Positions 1 through 18,562 are shown, numbered from the stretch's first letter. The stretch: DNA of 64,000 nt from Phaffia rhodozyma (GCA_014706385.1 JACGZH010000011.1:248001-312000), one strand, 5' to 3'. Notes: generated by a model from the sequence alone, not told the origin. Program-made: numbers and translations.

Positions 1-2238
1 CTCTCATCTGGAGGAGGACAACACGTCAAACCATTACGAACCGTACATGACTGACACTTGGGCTGCTTGGGAAACGATGGGAACGCAGATCGTCTTGATA
101 TCTCTTGATGACACACCCGTCATCAAGTTCACCCAAGCAAGTCTTCTGGCGTTCATCGGAGCTCTTCTCCCTTTACTTGTTTTGTCGCCGTCACTGTGGT
201 CGATTGATCGTCTTTCCAATCTATCCACTACCCTTCGGAGCGTGATGACCTACCCTTGCTACGACGATACTCGGTCAGATCTTGACAACCCCACTCCTCT
301 TCAAGCACTGATCTTTGAAGCCTTGAAACAATTGAATATCGAGATTCCTGGCTCGTCGGCTCTGCTTCTTCAAGAATCAAGCAGTCTTATCACACTTGCT
401 TTTGCATCGTCGCAGACAGATCGGCAGGGGCAATCGCCGAGACGAATTACCTATGTCGCAGTCTCCAAAGAGGCGATGACGATGGCTCTTCAGATGTTTG
501 AATCCCATCAAACTGATCCTGAGCTCTATTCGAGCGGTGCTGTCAGCCAATTGATCAAAGCCTATGGTCTGCCTGTACGTGATTCACTTACACTTGACGC
601 ATATATGTGTCCGATTTTGAGCTAATGAACTCCTTATACACTCGTGTCACAGGCCAAGCTGAAAGTATGTCACCTCTGTCCTTTCAAATATTTCCACGGG
701 GATGACTGTTAATTTAAGTTTGCTTGTTCGTGCTGTATAGTATGATTGCCCTCCTTCATATAAATTCGAAGAACAGCCACCACTTTGGAAAACGGTGGGC
801 TTGGTTCTTTCTTCTGTCATTCACGATCAGCGCTGATCGAATTTCGATTCACAGGCTACCACACTAGCCCTCCAAGTCATTAGAATCACGACATCTGTTT
901 TGACAGATTCAAATTTAAGTACGTTTGATGTATTTGTTTGTCTTTTAGTGACTTCATCTGTAGCTATTGCGTAGTGGCTGACAAATTTGATCTCCAGTTG
1001 TGGCCAAACAAGCTCGTGAAGACTTGTGGAACGAAATTATCGATTATTTCGTAGGAGTTCTCCTTGTTGATCCGTAAGCTGCTTCCTACATTCAAATTAG
1101 AGCAGTGCGTCACTGGTGTAACATTGACTTGTCTGTTTCATGATCATTCTCCAATATTCAGTCGTGCCACGGAAGATATTCCGATGGATGCGCAAACTGC
1201 CGACGAAACGCATGATTTGAAATATCTTGCCGCTCTCGAAAAGGACATTGTCCCTGTTCTCGGATGGGCTGATATTCCAGACCTATTAATCGTCCGGCTC
1301 GCTAATGCCCTGTCGACTGCAAGCCAATTCTACTACTTCGATTCTGATTCAAGTGAGACCTCTTTGTGTCGACCGAGACCGACATCCTTCGACCCAAGAA
1401 TATATCAGAGTCACGATGGAGATGGAGATGGAGAAGTTCATGGAATCACAGCGGAAATCATCGGTCATCCCAAAGAAAGGTTTTCCAGATGGTGTTTCGA
1501 CGTCATGTTTATGCTAGTCGATAAAGTTGACCAGAGTCAGTCTTGATCGTACAAATTACTTAAACTCAATTTTCGAAGATATGAAAAACTAAACTGGATG
1601 TTTGATCTAGACACCGATCTCCGTCAGAGGGTAGCCAAACTAGTTTTTCCTTTGCTAATGTACCGCTGTCAGACTGTTCTCTCAACTTATCTGGCTGATC
1701 AGCCTCTGCGTGGGGGTATGCCTTTCCCAAGGTAAATACAATCGAATTTCTATATCATTCGCCTCGTGGGAAGCGCTAATTTTTCTTTGCCCTTGACCTT
1801 GGCTAGATTGAGAGAAGAAGAACTAGTGTATGTGTTGAAAAAACTTTTGGAGTTGAGTATGTATGAAGGCTCTGTGATAACGAGTGGTTCGTATTCTTTC
1901 ATTTCATCACAATTCACATACCTATCAGAACTAACACCCGCTTGTTTTCCTCTTCTTCTTTTTTTTTTCTTATGTCGAACCTATTTGCAGATGATATCAC
2001 GTCTATGTATCAACACTCGCCAAGAGCTCATCTCTTCATTCTCTATCCGCTTCTACTGGATATCGCACTTCTACCCCGACGAACTCAAGCGGGTTTAGAC
2101 GAGGGTTATCTGCCTATAGGATATGGCTCTGGTGTTGAAGATGAGATCATCGGTGGGAAGCTTGATGCTCGTGCATTGGCAGGAGAATGTCTTCAGTTGG
2201 TCGGAGCGGAGTGGAAGAAGGGTGGGGCTCGTGCGTGA
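1..2238 (+). CDS. MON2: MON2 homologue, C-terminal part (cut by window start)
   Basis: This is the 3' part of a gene for MON2, a large HEAT-repeat relative of Sec7/BIG Arf exchange factors that works at the trans-Golgi and endosomes, partly with Dopey and the flippase Neo1. The reading frame is open from base 2, so the 5' end lies outside the window. Exons can be followed at about 2-574, 653-664, 741-794, 855-918, 998-1071 and 1162-1352, then several more to a TGA at 2236-2238. The 653-664 exon is only 12 bases. Family recognition rests on the C-terminal pattern, including the segments EDLWNEIIDYF, RFSRWCFDVMFML and LREEELVYVLKKLLEL, which fit the MON2 C-terminal domain. The junctions around 1353-1410 and 1537-1611 are less certain. 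I am fairly sure of the family and less sure of every splice site. Confidence 0.72.
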
Positions 2239-2544
2239 CATGTGCTCGAGCACAAATATGGATTGAGGGAAGAAGAAATCTATTCTCTCGGTAATGTACT
2301 TATTTATGTGCATTAAATTGGATTATAGGTTATTGTGAATCAACAGCAAAGACAAATAGTTTTTATGCTAGAGAGTGGATGATCGGACAAATGTAGGTTG
2401 ATGTATGTCTGGGAAATCCAGAGTATGATGCAGTTATGAGACGAAGAATGACAACAAGACGATAGTGCAAAAAGTATGCAAAAGAAAATAGGGAAATGAG
2501 AATGGGGGACCAGAAATCATAGATGGCACTCCAATCAGGAATAA

Positions 2545-8525
<5,981 letters not shown>

Positions 8526-8889
8526 TTCCCAGGATCTTCAATCTCGACTGAGACAGATACTCTGGATACAGAGATACTGTTGAGACAGAAGAGAAGTGTA
8601 AGAGTGAGTGTGAGTGTGAGTCGATGGTAGGTTTAATGGAACCGGGTGGCAATGAACGGCAGACGGATGGAAAGTCGGAACGCGTCGCGTGGCGCGTTAG
8701 CTGTGCAGCATTATATCACGTGCTGCCATGACCGCCACATTCTTCGACCATCTCTCCCTATCCGCTTCACCTCTCAAGCAAAGCCGGTCGAATGATGAGG
8801 AAGCACGTTAAGATTGACAACCATCACTGTCTTCTGATTGGATATATAACACACATATACTCAGAGCAACGCAAGGGTATAAAGCTACC
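8526..8889. promoter_or_regulatory. Divergent promoter between SGS1 and SIN1
   Basis: This gap separates the two start codons. It holds an ACGCGT (MluI cell-cycle box core) at 8680-8685 inside a CpG-rich patch, and a palindromic CACGTG E-box at 8717-8722. A TG/AG-rich run at about 8595-8622 lies in the likely SGS1 leader. ACGCGT is the known site of the MBF factor, which drives G1/S genes in fungi, and that would suit a replication-repair helicase. Binding here is inferred from the motif only. Confidence 0.5.
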
Positions 8890-11800
8890 ATGGCGTTGAT
8901 CACTGATCTATCGTTCGTCTCTACTTTATTTAGATTATGTTCTTTCAAATCTGATTGCTGATCCGTTCTTCTGGTTACCCGTTTGTCTTGTTTCATCCTC
9001 GTTTAGCTACGTTCTCCATACATTGAAGCTATCCTATCTCAGATCCACAACGGACTCTGTCTCTGCTGGTATTATCGATCTCGATGAGACCTCCTCAGGC
9101 GATGGTCCGTGGGTTCGAGCGAGCGGAGGACGAGACTCTGAACGGCAAGTCGTTCGACACATGATGCGGCTTGATGACAATCTTTACCGATGTTCATAAA
9201 CGATATATTGTTCAATTTACTGACACTTCAACCATCTGCTTCGGACCTTTCAACTCTAGATGGCCTGAGATGAATACCATACATTCTCCTGTCCCTGTTC
9301 TTTCATCTCCACCTCCCAACCGGTCCGCTCTCGGTCGAAATGCGCGCTCAAATCGACGTTCTATCAATCAGCAACCCCCAACTTCGCCCTCAGCTCCGAA
9401 CCGGGCATCCTTCAAAGGTGACGCCCATCCTAGTGGGACCTCTCTCAACTATAGCCGAACGATTTCGAGCGAGAACCAAAGAATTATCGGAGCAGGCATG
9501 CGAGTCTCTGGCGCCGTACGGCATCGGCCCAGACCTCTGCCCTTCCGCGCGACGAGAACAACAATGGACTCGAGCGAAGGTGTCAAGGGCAAACAAGCCT
9601 TTTTAGAAAGCATAAAGTCAGGTGCTCGACCAGGGAATAGAAAACGATCAGACAGTGCCCCATTACCAGGTCCAACATCACCCGATATATCGATATCCGA
9701 CACAGAACGGACCGAGACCGAAGACTCGATGTCAATAACAAGTGGCGCCGGACCTCCATTCGAACGACGAAGACAACGACAAGTCAACAATCTAGGAGAG
9801 TCTGGTCAAGAGGAGGAAGACGAAGAGGATGAAGAATTTTTGGCCAATCGGTTGGATGAAGACGACGAGAAGTATGATGGATTTGACGAAAACCTCGATG
9901 GGATGCCTCCCCGATTGGGAGATGAACCAGGAGGCGACGGGAGTGACGAAGAACTCGGGATCGAAAGAGAGCAAGAGGATCTTCTGGAAGGTTTCAGAGA
10001 AGATGTCCTGGCTGGGGAAATGCTGAAGGAAGAAAGCCAACGGGGGGCGTTTTTGGAAATCAGAGAGGAAGAGAATGACTTAGAGGACAAAGTGGATGGT
10101 TCTTCCTACAGGTGAGGTCTTTGTGCTCCTCTCGGTCCGACACTGGGTAAAACTGATGAAACTATTCTCCTTTAGGCCTTCCCCTGCTAAGAGAACGCCC
10201 AGTCCACCACCATCGTTTGCGCCCATAGATCTTCCGAAATTGCTTTCCGCGTCCAAACCATCTGGTCTCTCCCTATTGATCAAATCCAATTCAACCGGTG
10301 CACCCACGCCCTTCTCGGCATATGCTCGAATTGTCCCACCCCCCAACACTACAAATGTTCCCGTCTTCAACCTATCTCTATATTTCCCTCATTCTTCTCA
10401 GCCGTTGAAGCCCATCAAGACCAAAGTCAGAAAGGATTCAACGGTAGAAGAGATTGTTGGATTGGGCTTGTTCTTGTATGGAGAGGAGGGTAGGAAACCA
10501 GAATTGAGTGCTGGATTTGAGACGGAAGGAAGAGACAGAGATATCAGGCTTAGTACAGTTGGTTGGGGGTTGCGTATTGTGGAGGATGATGGGGAGGTTG
10601 ACGAGGACTTCCCAGGTGAGAATCACTTTCTACTTTGTCCGTCTCAAGATCGTTTGGATATCAATTGAACCAACATTTGCCTTTTTTATTATCATCTACT
10701 CTGCTGTCTTCAATTACAAGCTCTTGACCGAGAAGCCAATGTTGCCAAGTTCTCTTTCTCAGAGTTTGCTATCACAGTTGCTACAGCTACTCAAGGCACG
10801 TTCTGAAAAGGTTATATTTCTTTACCTTAGTGACTGCTGAGCTAACAACATTTCTCAACAGTCAATCAGAATTTGCTCAAGACTCCTCTCCCTCCTCGGC
10901 CGACGGCAACAAAGGCACGTGGAAACTCGATCAGCGCTCAAACACAACAGCCAACTGCTCCTGGCGGTTTAGTCAAGCAGGAGTCATTCGTGTCTGAAGG
11001 TCGGTCGGATCATGGCATGCCATTGAGACCCTCAGTTCCTGGTATTCCTGTTCTCTTGAAAGTCACCGTTGTCAATGCTGCCGATATTAGGTTCACTACA
11101 ACTCTCAGCGTGTAGGTCTTTTCCTTCCCTCTTTCCTCGTTGTTCTTGTGAATTGTGTTTCCGACGGCTTATCTCGAGAATTGCGAACTTGGTTTCCTCA
11201 GAACATCGGCGACATATCTGGCAGATGTCGTAGACCTCGTTTATGTAAAGAAACGGATGCCAGACAGACCAAAAGACTGGGTGCTTTGTCTATCAGATCT
11301 GAGTTTGATTTTACCGTTAGATCGGACAGTTGAAAGTTTGATGGGAGTTACTAGTCTCTGTATGGTGAAGAGAAGCTGGGCTGTCAGTCACCATATCAAA
11401 GGAGGCGTGGAAAAGGGAGGAGATCCAAATGGTTTGTCTTCATGTTCTTGCTTTCTGAGTAGAATAAAGGTCTCTCTTTTTTGATCATGTTAATGGCGCT
11501 CGACTATAGCATCTGTCTTTAAGGATCTTCAAGAGCCAGCGCCATCTACCCTTTTCTCTGCTTTTGATACCACGTACAAGGTAAGCTTCTATCTTTTCGT
11601 TCTCTTTGTACAAAGCGGCATCTTTCTGATTTCCTTCACTGGCCTTATCTTGGCAGAAATACACAGTACAAAGGAAAGCCAACATTGGTCGACAGTTCGT
11701 CCTTTATCTTTCGAATCTATCTTGTTCTATGCTCATAATTCTGTCAATTTGAATAGCGAGCGAATCCTAGCTATCGACGGAGATTACATCCACATCGTTT

Positions 11801-12362
11801 GTCCTTTCTCTTTTCTCCATACCACGTATTTTGTTAAAACACCGGCTGATTGATTGATTCAAAATCTATCTCTTGTGCTCTTGACAGATGCCACCAGAAG
11901 GGAAGACACATGGTTTTACTACCTCTTCTGTCCGAACGGCTTCCTACTACATGTCGAATATCATAGGAGTCAAACAATCGAGAAAGACACCCTCTATCTT
12001 CAAGTTACTGGTCACGAAGGAAGGTGGCCTTCAAAAAACCTATGAGTTCGAGGCGGAGAGCCAGAGAGTAGCGACAGAGATTGTTGGGCTGATCAGAGAT
12101 CTGTATGTGACCCTCTTTTCACACTTCTGTTTTCGGTTTCTTCCGCTCTATAAATCCTTCGGTAAACCTAAGGAACGAGGTGGCTCATCTGTCATATTTT
12201 TACACTTCGATGATTAGAATGAGATTGTATGTTCCAGAGAGGAGGCAGGCTGATACGTTACTTGTACGTACCGTACCTTTACCTTCTTATCGAAATCTAA
12301 AGTCCTCATCTAACTCGGTATTAAATCGGTTTACATCTTTGGGTTTGTATCGATTCGACTGA
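8890..12362 (+). CDS. AVO1: TORC2 subunit SIN1/AVO1
   Basis: The protein is the SIN1/Avo1 subunit of TOR complex 2, which presents AGC kinases such as Ypk1/SGK to Tor and binds membranes. I place the start at 8890, well upstream of the long open frame near 9174. A 23-base first exon (8890-8912) joins exon 9007-9108, giving MALITDLSYVLHTLKLSYLR, which has the look of the conserved fungal SIN1 N-terminus; exon 3 then starts at 9260. The CRIM domain lies at about 10230-10800 (LSLLIKSNSTG, WGLRIVEDDGEVDEDFPALD). A Ras-binding-like region (TYLADVVDLVYVKKRM, LSLILPLDRTVESL) follows at about 11040-11340, and a C-terminal PH domain at about 11650-12120. An acidic stretch sits at about 9800-10090. The last exon (about 12218-12362) could be trimmed by another intron. 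Identity is strong; the N-terminal splicing is my inference. Confidence 0.85.
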
Positions 12363-12674
12363 TAGCGTCACCCTCCATCGCCTAGTCGAATCCTAAGTCG
12401 CCGTCGACCACCAGGGACGTGACTTTTCTTTGCTTGGTCTTCTCTTCTTATTCTTGACGTATTTCTACGTTCATATGTTTTTTCTTCTTCTGAATCCATA
12501 CCATACCCAAACCTTGTCAACTTTTGTCCAACTGTCCGCCCCAATATATGTGTTCTTCTCATGTCTCAGAATCCATCTCAGGTTTTGATTTCGGATCACA
12601 GTTGAGTTCATCTGAAAGAAATCATCTCATGTGTGAAGTAAGAAATAAAAGGGGCTTCAAGGAGAAAAAATAAA
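12363..12674. other. Convergent intergenic gap SIN1/CSN3
   Basis: This stretch of about 310 bases lies between the two stop codons of converging genes. It is pyrimidine-rich on the plus strand and probably holds both 3' untranslated regions. I see no further gene or clear repeat in it. Confidence 0.4.
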
Positions 12675-15216
12675 CTAGTAATCATCCTCCCACGTCTTTC
12701 TTCTCCCTGTCCCGGCTCCAGTTCCTGAGGTACCCCCTCCATTATCACCGCCGGCGCCTACGTCGTTCAGATCATCCATTAAATCTTCCTCTTTATTCTG
12801 ACCGTCAGGATTATTCGGGTTGGTAGAACTGTTGGACCATGTCAGTTCGTCTTTGACATGCTGCTCATCAAGAATATAGTATATGTCATCAGTTTATCCA
12901 CAAGGGGAAGACGAAGTATTCCCAGAAGAGAGGATACAAAGAGAGAACCCACTTTCTTCAGATAAGCGTCGCTGATTCCAATTCTCCTATCGAGCTCCCA
13001 GACTTTTGAGCTCCATGCCTCCGTCTCTTTCGTCAATCTGTCGATCATCTGGATTGTGTTTTGCGAGGTGAACGTCTCAGGAGGAGATAAAAATGACACT
13101 TTCGGTGATGTGCGTGTACCTGACGCAGGGTGGATCTGAGCGTAAATGAGTCGATTGGAGCACTTTGTATTTACGCAAAAATGAGGTTGAGACGAGGAGA
13201 GGGCATCAGGTTAGCATGCGCTCCGTGATTCTTTTCGTAGAAGTATAGGAAGAGGAAAACGAACCATGTTCAGAATTTCCGTTTCCAACATCTTTTCTGT
13301 CTCGCTTGTATCAGGATATCCGAGAATTGTGGCCATATCCGACAAGGTGAGAGCCGAGTACGTGCGTTTTAATCGTAAGATCCGTTTCGACAGGACACTT
13401 CCCTGCAGTTTCTTGAGTAGGCCGTAGTTCTTGTCCTGTAAATTCAATTAATCCCCATGAGAAGAAGAATGAGTCTTGTTGTAATTTGATTGATGAAGGA
13501 TGTGTCGATTAGGAAGAAGAGCCAACCTTCTTGAAGGCTTGGATATCAAGATCTTTGAAGTCATCGACGGATGTCTGGTCATTTTGACTGATAACTTTAG
13601 GGAACATTTTGGCAAGTTTTGTGTAGGCTTCTGCATGCATTTTGACCGACCGGTACAGACAGACGGACGTGTACTTTGGCAGACTTCGAGCCTATAAACC
13701 GAGTTAATGGAGATCAGGATGTATGCCAGATGTTGAGATATGGCAAGCCTCAGTAAGGTCTCAAGTTCGGCACTGATATGTTGAGAAGTTCAGTCAGACA
13801 GACCTTTCCATCCCTCAGCAGTTGGATCAACATGTGTTTTTTGTAGGCAGCTAGTTGGAAGGCGTGCGTGTTTATAGCAGGAGTTGTTGCTACCTATTTG
13901 GATGAAGAGGCGACGAACGAGGGCGATGAGGAACCCGATTTGAATCTCGCAGATTGATCGACCAAAGCAAGAGTAGAAACAAACAATTTCAAAAGCTCCG
14001 AGGGCTTCGTCCCACTGTTCCAGCACACCTAGACACATACCGCCCATAAAATGATAGCGCATATGGTCTAGCGGTTGAAGATAGTATTTTTTCTTTATAT
14101 ACAATTAGATGAGAAGCAAATTCTACAGTCAGCAAAAGGCTTATGGTAGATATCTCTAGCTACAACAACAGCATGAATCGATACTAACACTTTGAATTTC
14201 TTCGATGGGTTGACGATAGAACTCTAAACCGGTCGAATACTGCTTAGATGCGACACAAGCCTAATGAATAGCAGCAGAAGGCCACACACCGATAGAGGCC
14301 AGTAAGAAGGAAAGCGCACGATTCAAGTCTAAAATAAAAAATGAGCGACTGACCTCCATGAAGGGTGCATGTACTCCCGTCAGATCCACCGGGCTCTCCC
14401 GCCAAAGAAGGAGAATATTTCGGAGAGGTTCAATCGCGGCTTGCGTCTAACCCGGCAAGTGATAATCAATGATCAGTGTACTTGACCCAAAACAGAGGAA
14501 AAGAGTCACCTCTTCAATGGGAAATACTTACAAGGCGTAAATGTTTGGAGAGGGCAACAAACGAGTTGGCAAATCGGTTGACTAAAGATTAAGAAGGAAC
14601 CACAACGAGAGAGTGTAAGATGAGCGCGCTGTCTGGAACCAGCATGTCTCGCTTCTCCGATACGGCTTGAAATCAAAGAACAGAGCACTCACCTGGCAAG
14701 CTGTCGTCGTATTCGAGACCTGTTGGATCTAGATGCAGACAGAACTGTTCGGCGGAGGTCCAGAGTAGTAGAAGATCGTCGTGATTTGAGTTCTGGTAAT
14801 CAATGCACATCCGAGCGTTTCTGGTAGACAGTGTCACAAAGATAGTGAGAATGACCAAAGCTATCCTCGATCAGCTAAAGCCAGAAGCACACACGCATAC
14901 ACATATGCATCGTCTGACACACTTACAAGATCAACAACCCGGCCAAAGAAACCCGGCAGAAATCGAATTTCTCTAACGGATCTATTCTAACAGCCCCTTG
15001 TGATATAAATGAGCTATAGATGGTATCACTCTGTTCAGATTTGACAACTCTGAGAAGAGCCTGACGGAGATCGGATCTGGCCTGTTCAGAGTTGATAGGA
15101 TCGATCGATTGGATTAGCTGTATCAAAGAGGCCAGGTCGGGTGGACTATCGGCAGCTTCCTTCGCTACTGCTGATGTGGACGGGACATGAGCTGATATCG
15201 GTGTATGCTGAGACAT
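12675..15216 (-). CDS. CSN3: COP9 signalosome subunit 3
   Basis: The gene encodes a PCI-domain subunit of the COP9 signalosome, which removes Nedd8 from cullins. The start is the ATG at 15214-15216 (MSQHTPISAHVPSTS), and many short exons follow on the minus strand. Two segments identify it. The first is a helical-repeat block at about 13980-14080 (MRYHFMGGMCLGVLEQWDEA), which matches the CSN3 pattern of an F/Y-x-GGM motif followed by an 'EALxxFE' helix. The second is the PCI winged-helix part at about 13260-13440 (RILRLKRTYSALTLSDMATI). The C-terminus is an acidic, glycine-rich tail ending RRKTWEDDY with a TAG at 12675-12677. An alternative would be the related proteasome lid subunit Rpn3, but the GGM motif favours CSN3. 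Confidence 0.75.
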
Positions 15217-15460
15217 GATGTGTGGATGACGAGGCTGAAGCAGAGGCAGAGATGGTGAGAAAGGCCGTTCTATCTCATCTGTACCTGATGGAAGTGATAG
15301 TGTGGCTGCGATGGATGATTACGATCCGTGGTTACGGTCATAACACTCTCCTGCTCTCTCTCTTCCATCTCTATTTCCCTTCCTCTCTATTGATCAACCA
15401 ACTCGATCTTCCCTTGATACTATCTTCATCCATCTACTGTCGTCCATCCTTTTCAAAGCC
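15217..15460. promoter_or_regulatory. Divergent promoter CSN3 / complex I subunit
   Basis: About 240 bases separate the two start codons. The plus strand is rich in CT runs just before the 15461 start (for example around 15353-15380), a common feature of fungal promoters near the transcription start. No specific factor site stands out. Confidence 0.35.
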
Positions 15461-16048
15461 ATGTCCTCCAATGACAGTAACACGAGCCCGCTGCCATCGA
15501 GAGAGATTGCAGAGGGTAAGCTTATCTTTCGTCTGTTTCAATCAAAGCCTCAAGCTAAATCCACATATGTCTTTCTTCCTTCTATCTTTCCGTATAATGC
15601 TTGCGAACTTTCTCAGGGATGTATATCGATCGAAAGAACCACATCATCGAACAGGAAGTCCGAGCAGCCGAGATCATGATCGTTCGTGAAGTCCTTGAGG
15701 AGTGCGCAGCGACCGAGGGGGTTAACTCTAAGGAGAACTGTAGCCATCTTGTTCGACAGTACCTTAGGATGCTGAAGACTCATCAGGTAGGTCGGCCATC
15801 AGGATCCTCTCATATCCATCATTTACTATTTCGTTCTGACAAATCTCTTTCCGGATGCTTCTTTCGTTGTCTGTTCGATTCCACAACCTCAGTCCTCCGG
15901 TCACCGGAAGTTCGAGAGAGAGAAGTACTACGACTACGGAACTCCTGTCTCTGCGTTTGAAGCCTCGCTTAGCCCTGGCCAAAAACTCTACCTTGGAAAG
16001 GAAGGAATTGCCGCCTCAGCCAAAGCTGCCGACGAAGCGTCTGCCTAA
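15461..16048 (+). CDS. Probable NADH:ubiquinone oxidoreductase PDSW/NDUFB10-like subunit (about 12 kDa)
   Basis: This small three-exon gene reads MSSNDSNTSPLPSREIAE, then GMYIDRKNHIIEQEVRAAE and EVLEECAATEGVNSKENCSH, and ends KAADEASA with a TAA at 16046-16048. Introns run from about 15516 to 15617 and 15787 to 15890. The cysteine-spaced EEC-x9-NC arrangement followed by an 'LVRQYL' helix resembles the fungal 12-kDa complex I subunit related to PDSW/NDUFB10 of the membrane arm. Such subunits are nuclear-encoded and act at the inner mitochondrial membrane. The C-terminal part (KYYDYGTPVSAFEASLSPGQ) is not something I can place precisely. The family call is moderate: another small mitochondrial twin-cysteine protein remains possible. 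Confidence 0.55.
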
Positions 16049-16411
16049 ATACAAGCTAATCAAGTCGAGTTCCAGTTCCAAGTCGAAGAAGGCGACCATT
16101 CATCTTGTTGTTTTTGTGTTATCGTTTGTATATCTTTATCTTTTCTTTTCTTCTCTTTGCTACTTTTAGTTGTGTGTTTCTCAGAGTAGAGAAGAGAGAA
16201 AGGAGCTCTCTTTGTATTCCTTCATTCTTTTTCTGTCTCTCCTTGATTCATTCGTTGTTGATCTGTACTTGGAAGAAGATTGTAATGCTCGGTACCGTCG
16301 AAACGATGCCACCAGATCAAGTTGTACGATAATGATATACAGAGGCACAAGCCTTGCCGACCGACCCTGTGGCTCGATCCCATCCTGTTCCATCCCAGTG
16401 TGAGATGTATA
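16049..16411. other. Convergent intergenic gap
   Basis: This stretch lies between the stop of the complex I subunit gene and the stop of PRP18. It is T-rich on the plus strand around 16100-16260, consistent with 3' untranslated sequence. No additional gene is supported. Confidence 0.4.
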
Positions 16412-18347
16412 TCAACCCATCATTTGCGAAACATCTGCGGTACAACGTTTCCAACCATCCAGATATAGAGCAGAAAAAGGTAGAAAGAGAAAGAATTAGT
16501 CTTGGTGAAAACAATAGATAGAAGGTGATTCGATGAATGGACGCACCGGCTGGAGGGTACTTTGTCTGAGCGAAGGTCAACAATCTGAGTTGATGTAAAC
16601 GAAAATGAAAGGAGTGGGAAGTTAGGCCGTGTCGAAGCAGAAGACGCAAAGTGGAGGTGGTGAGAAAGAGGAAGCGAAAGAAACTGACCGTTTTACGCTC
16701 TGAATGTACTTTCGACTGACTTCATCGTTCAACACATGAGCTACGGAATCAGAAGAAATCTTTTCTCGAGCGGATCGTTCGTGAATTCTGTTGAATCAAG
16801 TCACATTTGAATTTTGTTCAGCGGCACCAAACGGATGTACGAGAAGGTCTCCACCAAGCTGAGATTGAACAGAAAAACACACCCAACCATGGTGACTCCG
16901 ATGGGCCAAGCAGCGGTTCCGATGGATAACCTGAGGTAACTATCATTCGCCCGTTGATATTGACGTGACTGCATGTGGTGAACGATTTCTGACAATCGAC
17001 CCAACACATCTGCCGGGAGATCCTGTTTTTTTGTTTTGTTTTTTTTATTTAATTTACATGAATCATATGTTCAGAAGAACCATCCAAGGCAGTCACTCGA
17101 ACTTATAGTACAGTGAGTTAAGAGTGAATAAGTACTGACTCTTGATCGTAGAGATTTGAAAAGTGGTTTCAGGTAATCAGCAGATTGGACTTGGACCGCT
17201 GCCGCTCGCATTCCTTGAGTTGATTGCCGGATAGACTCTAGAGTGACCGCGATAAACAAAGGTAGTGTACTCTGTTATTTCCCGTCTATTGAGTAATCTA
17301 GTTGAGAAACGATGAAACGACGAACCAGGTCGGTCGGCCATAGTCTGCTCCCAGTCCTTGAGTGTTCTCTACAGTTTGAAGTCAAGCACGAATCACTCAA
17401 ATATTTCAGTAATAACACTTGAACTCAAGTTCAGAAGACTCGAGCATAATACAATGATATAAAGAACCGGAACTCACCTTGAGAGCATAGTATATTAACG
17501 GGTAGAGCTTGTCCGGGTCCGTCTTGATTAGGCTTAGATCTAACACGCCGCCTTCGCCCATTCCCATACCCTCCCCTGAAGGTGCGTCTACTCCAGTCGA
17601 ACCATTCCCTCCACTAGCCTTGTTTGCCTTTTTCATCTCCTCCTTTTCATGTGAACCGGCCTGCATCTCTTCCAACGCCTTCTTGAAATCATTCAATCCG
17701 GCATTCGCGCCGGAGCCGCCTCGCTCGTCCATCAATTCTAACGCTCGAAGTCGGAGCCGTCGATCCTTGTCGGATTCACCGAATAACCGGATCGGCTGAC
17801 CTTTTGCTCGCAAACGACGGACACACTCCACAGGAGATATATTGAACGCTTCAGGCCGAGAGGTATTGGTGGACGTAGCATCTACAGTCGAGGGCGATTG
17901 AGATCCGCTCGGGACAGGGGTGTTTGACCCAGAGGCAGGGTCCGGAGTCTGAGGTTTACTTCCTCCTAGTCGAGACTGAGTAGAGCATGGAAACGGTGAA
18001 GATACATCAGCTTTCAATCCTACACATGCGTCAGCCCACGCTCGAGTCTGATCAACCGATGGAAGGGATCAGACCCAGCCAGAAAGCTAAGTATTCAGAC
18101 AAACTTTTGAGAACGCGTTCTTTCTAGCCAACTCAGCCGCCTCCTTCTTCGCCTTAGATTCCTCCTTCCTCTTCCGATCTTTCTCTGCCTCCTCTGCCAA
18201 TCGGATCTTCTCTAGCTCCCCTTTGGTCAAGTACTTTTTGCGTTGTGGTCCAGTTGCCGCTGAGTTGGAGGACGTGGTCGCGGATCCGGCGGTATCGTCC
18301 ACGGCCTTTCGCTTGAGACCAGCTATTTCTTGAGCGAGGATGTCCAT
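16412..18347 (-). CDS. PRP18: Pre-mRNA splicing factor PRP18
   Basis: PRP18 is a second-step splicing factor that binds Slu7 and U5 snRNP and stabilises the 3' splice site in the spliceosome. The start is at 18347 (MDILAQEIAGLKRKAVDD), followed by a lysine- and alanine-rich helix. An SFM/PRP4-like motif (ISPVECVRRLRAKGQPIRLF) lies at about 17770-17840. The PRP18 domain includes LIKTDPDKLYPLIYYALK at about 17480-17530 and the conserved loop region AAWPIGVTMVG at about 16890-16920. The C-terminal exon is only 23 bases (16412-16434): joining it across the 16435-16547 intron (GTGCGT donor) turns KYPPAG readthrough into KYPPADVSQMMG and a TGA, which matches the usual end of PRP18 (a short tail ending in MG). 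Family assignment is firm. Confidence 0.87.
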
Positions 18348-18562
18348 GGGTTATTACTCAAGTTCAGGTTTTACGGGCTAGAGGCTGTAATAGGGTAATG
18401 CAGAAGATAATGGGATAGCGAGGCGGGGGTAACAGAGTATAGAAAGATGTTGCTGATGGAATGATGGGCGTCGAATGTTAAACAGACGCGAACTTTTTTA
18501 CCTTCTACTTATTTTCTCAACTCCATTCACTCCAGCATCATAACCCACGACTCTCGTAGACC
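18348..18562. promoter_or_regulatory. Divergent promoter PRP18 / 18563 gene
   Basis: About 215 bases separate the start codons of PRP18 and the next gene. A pyrimidine-rich stretch (about 18490-18535) precedes the plus-strand start. I see no specific regulatory motif. Confidence 0.3.

Noticed and set aside
14056..14080. A string resembling a tRNA D-arm (TATGGTCTAGCGGTTGA)
   Set aside because: It lies inside the well-supported helical repeat exon of CSN3, and no T-arm or acceptor stem follows.
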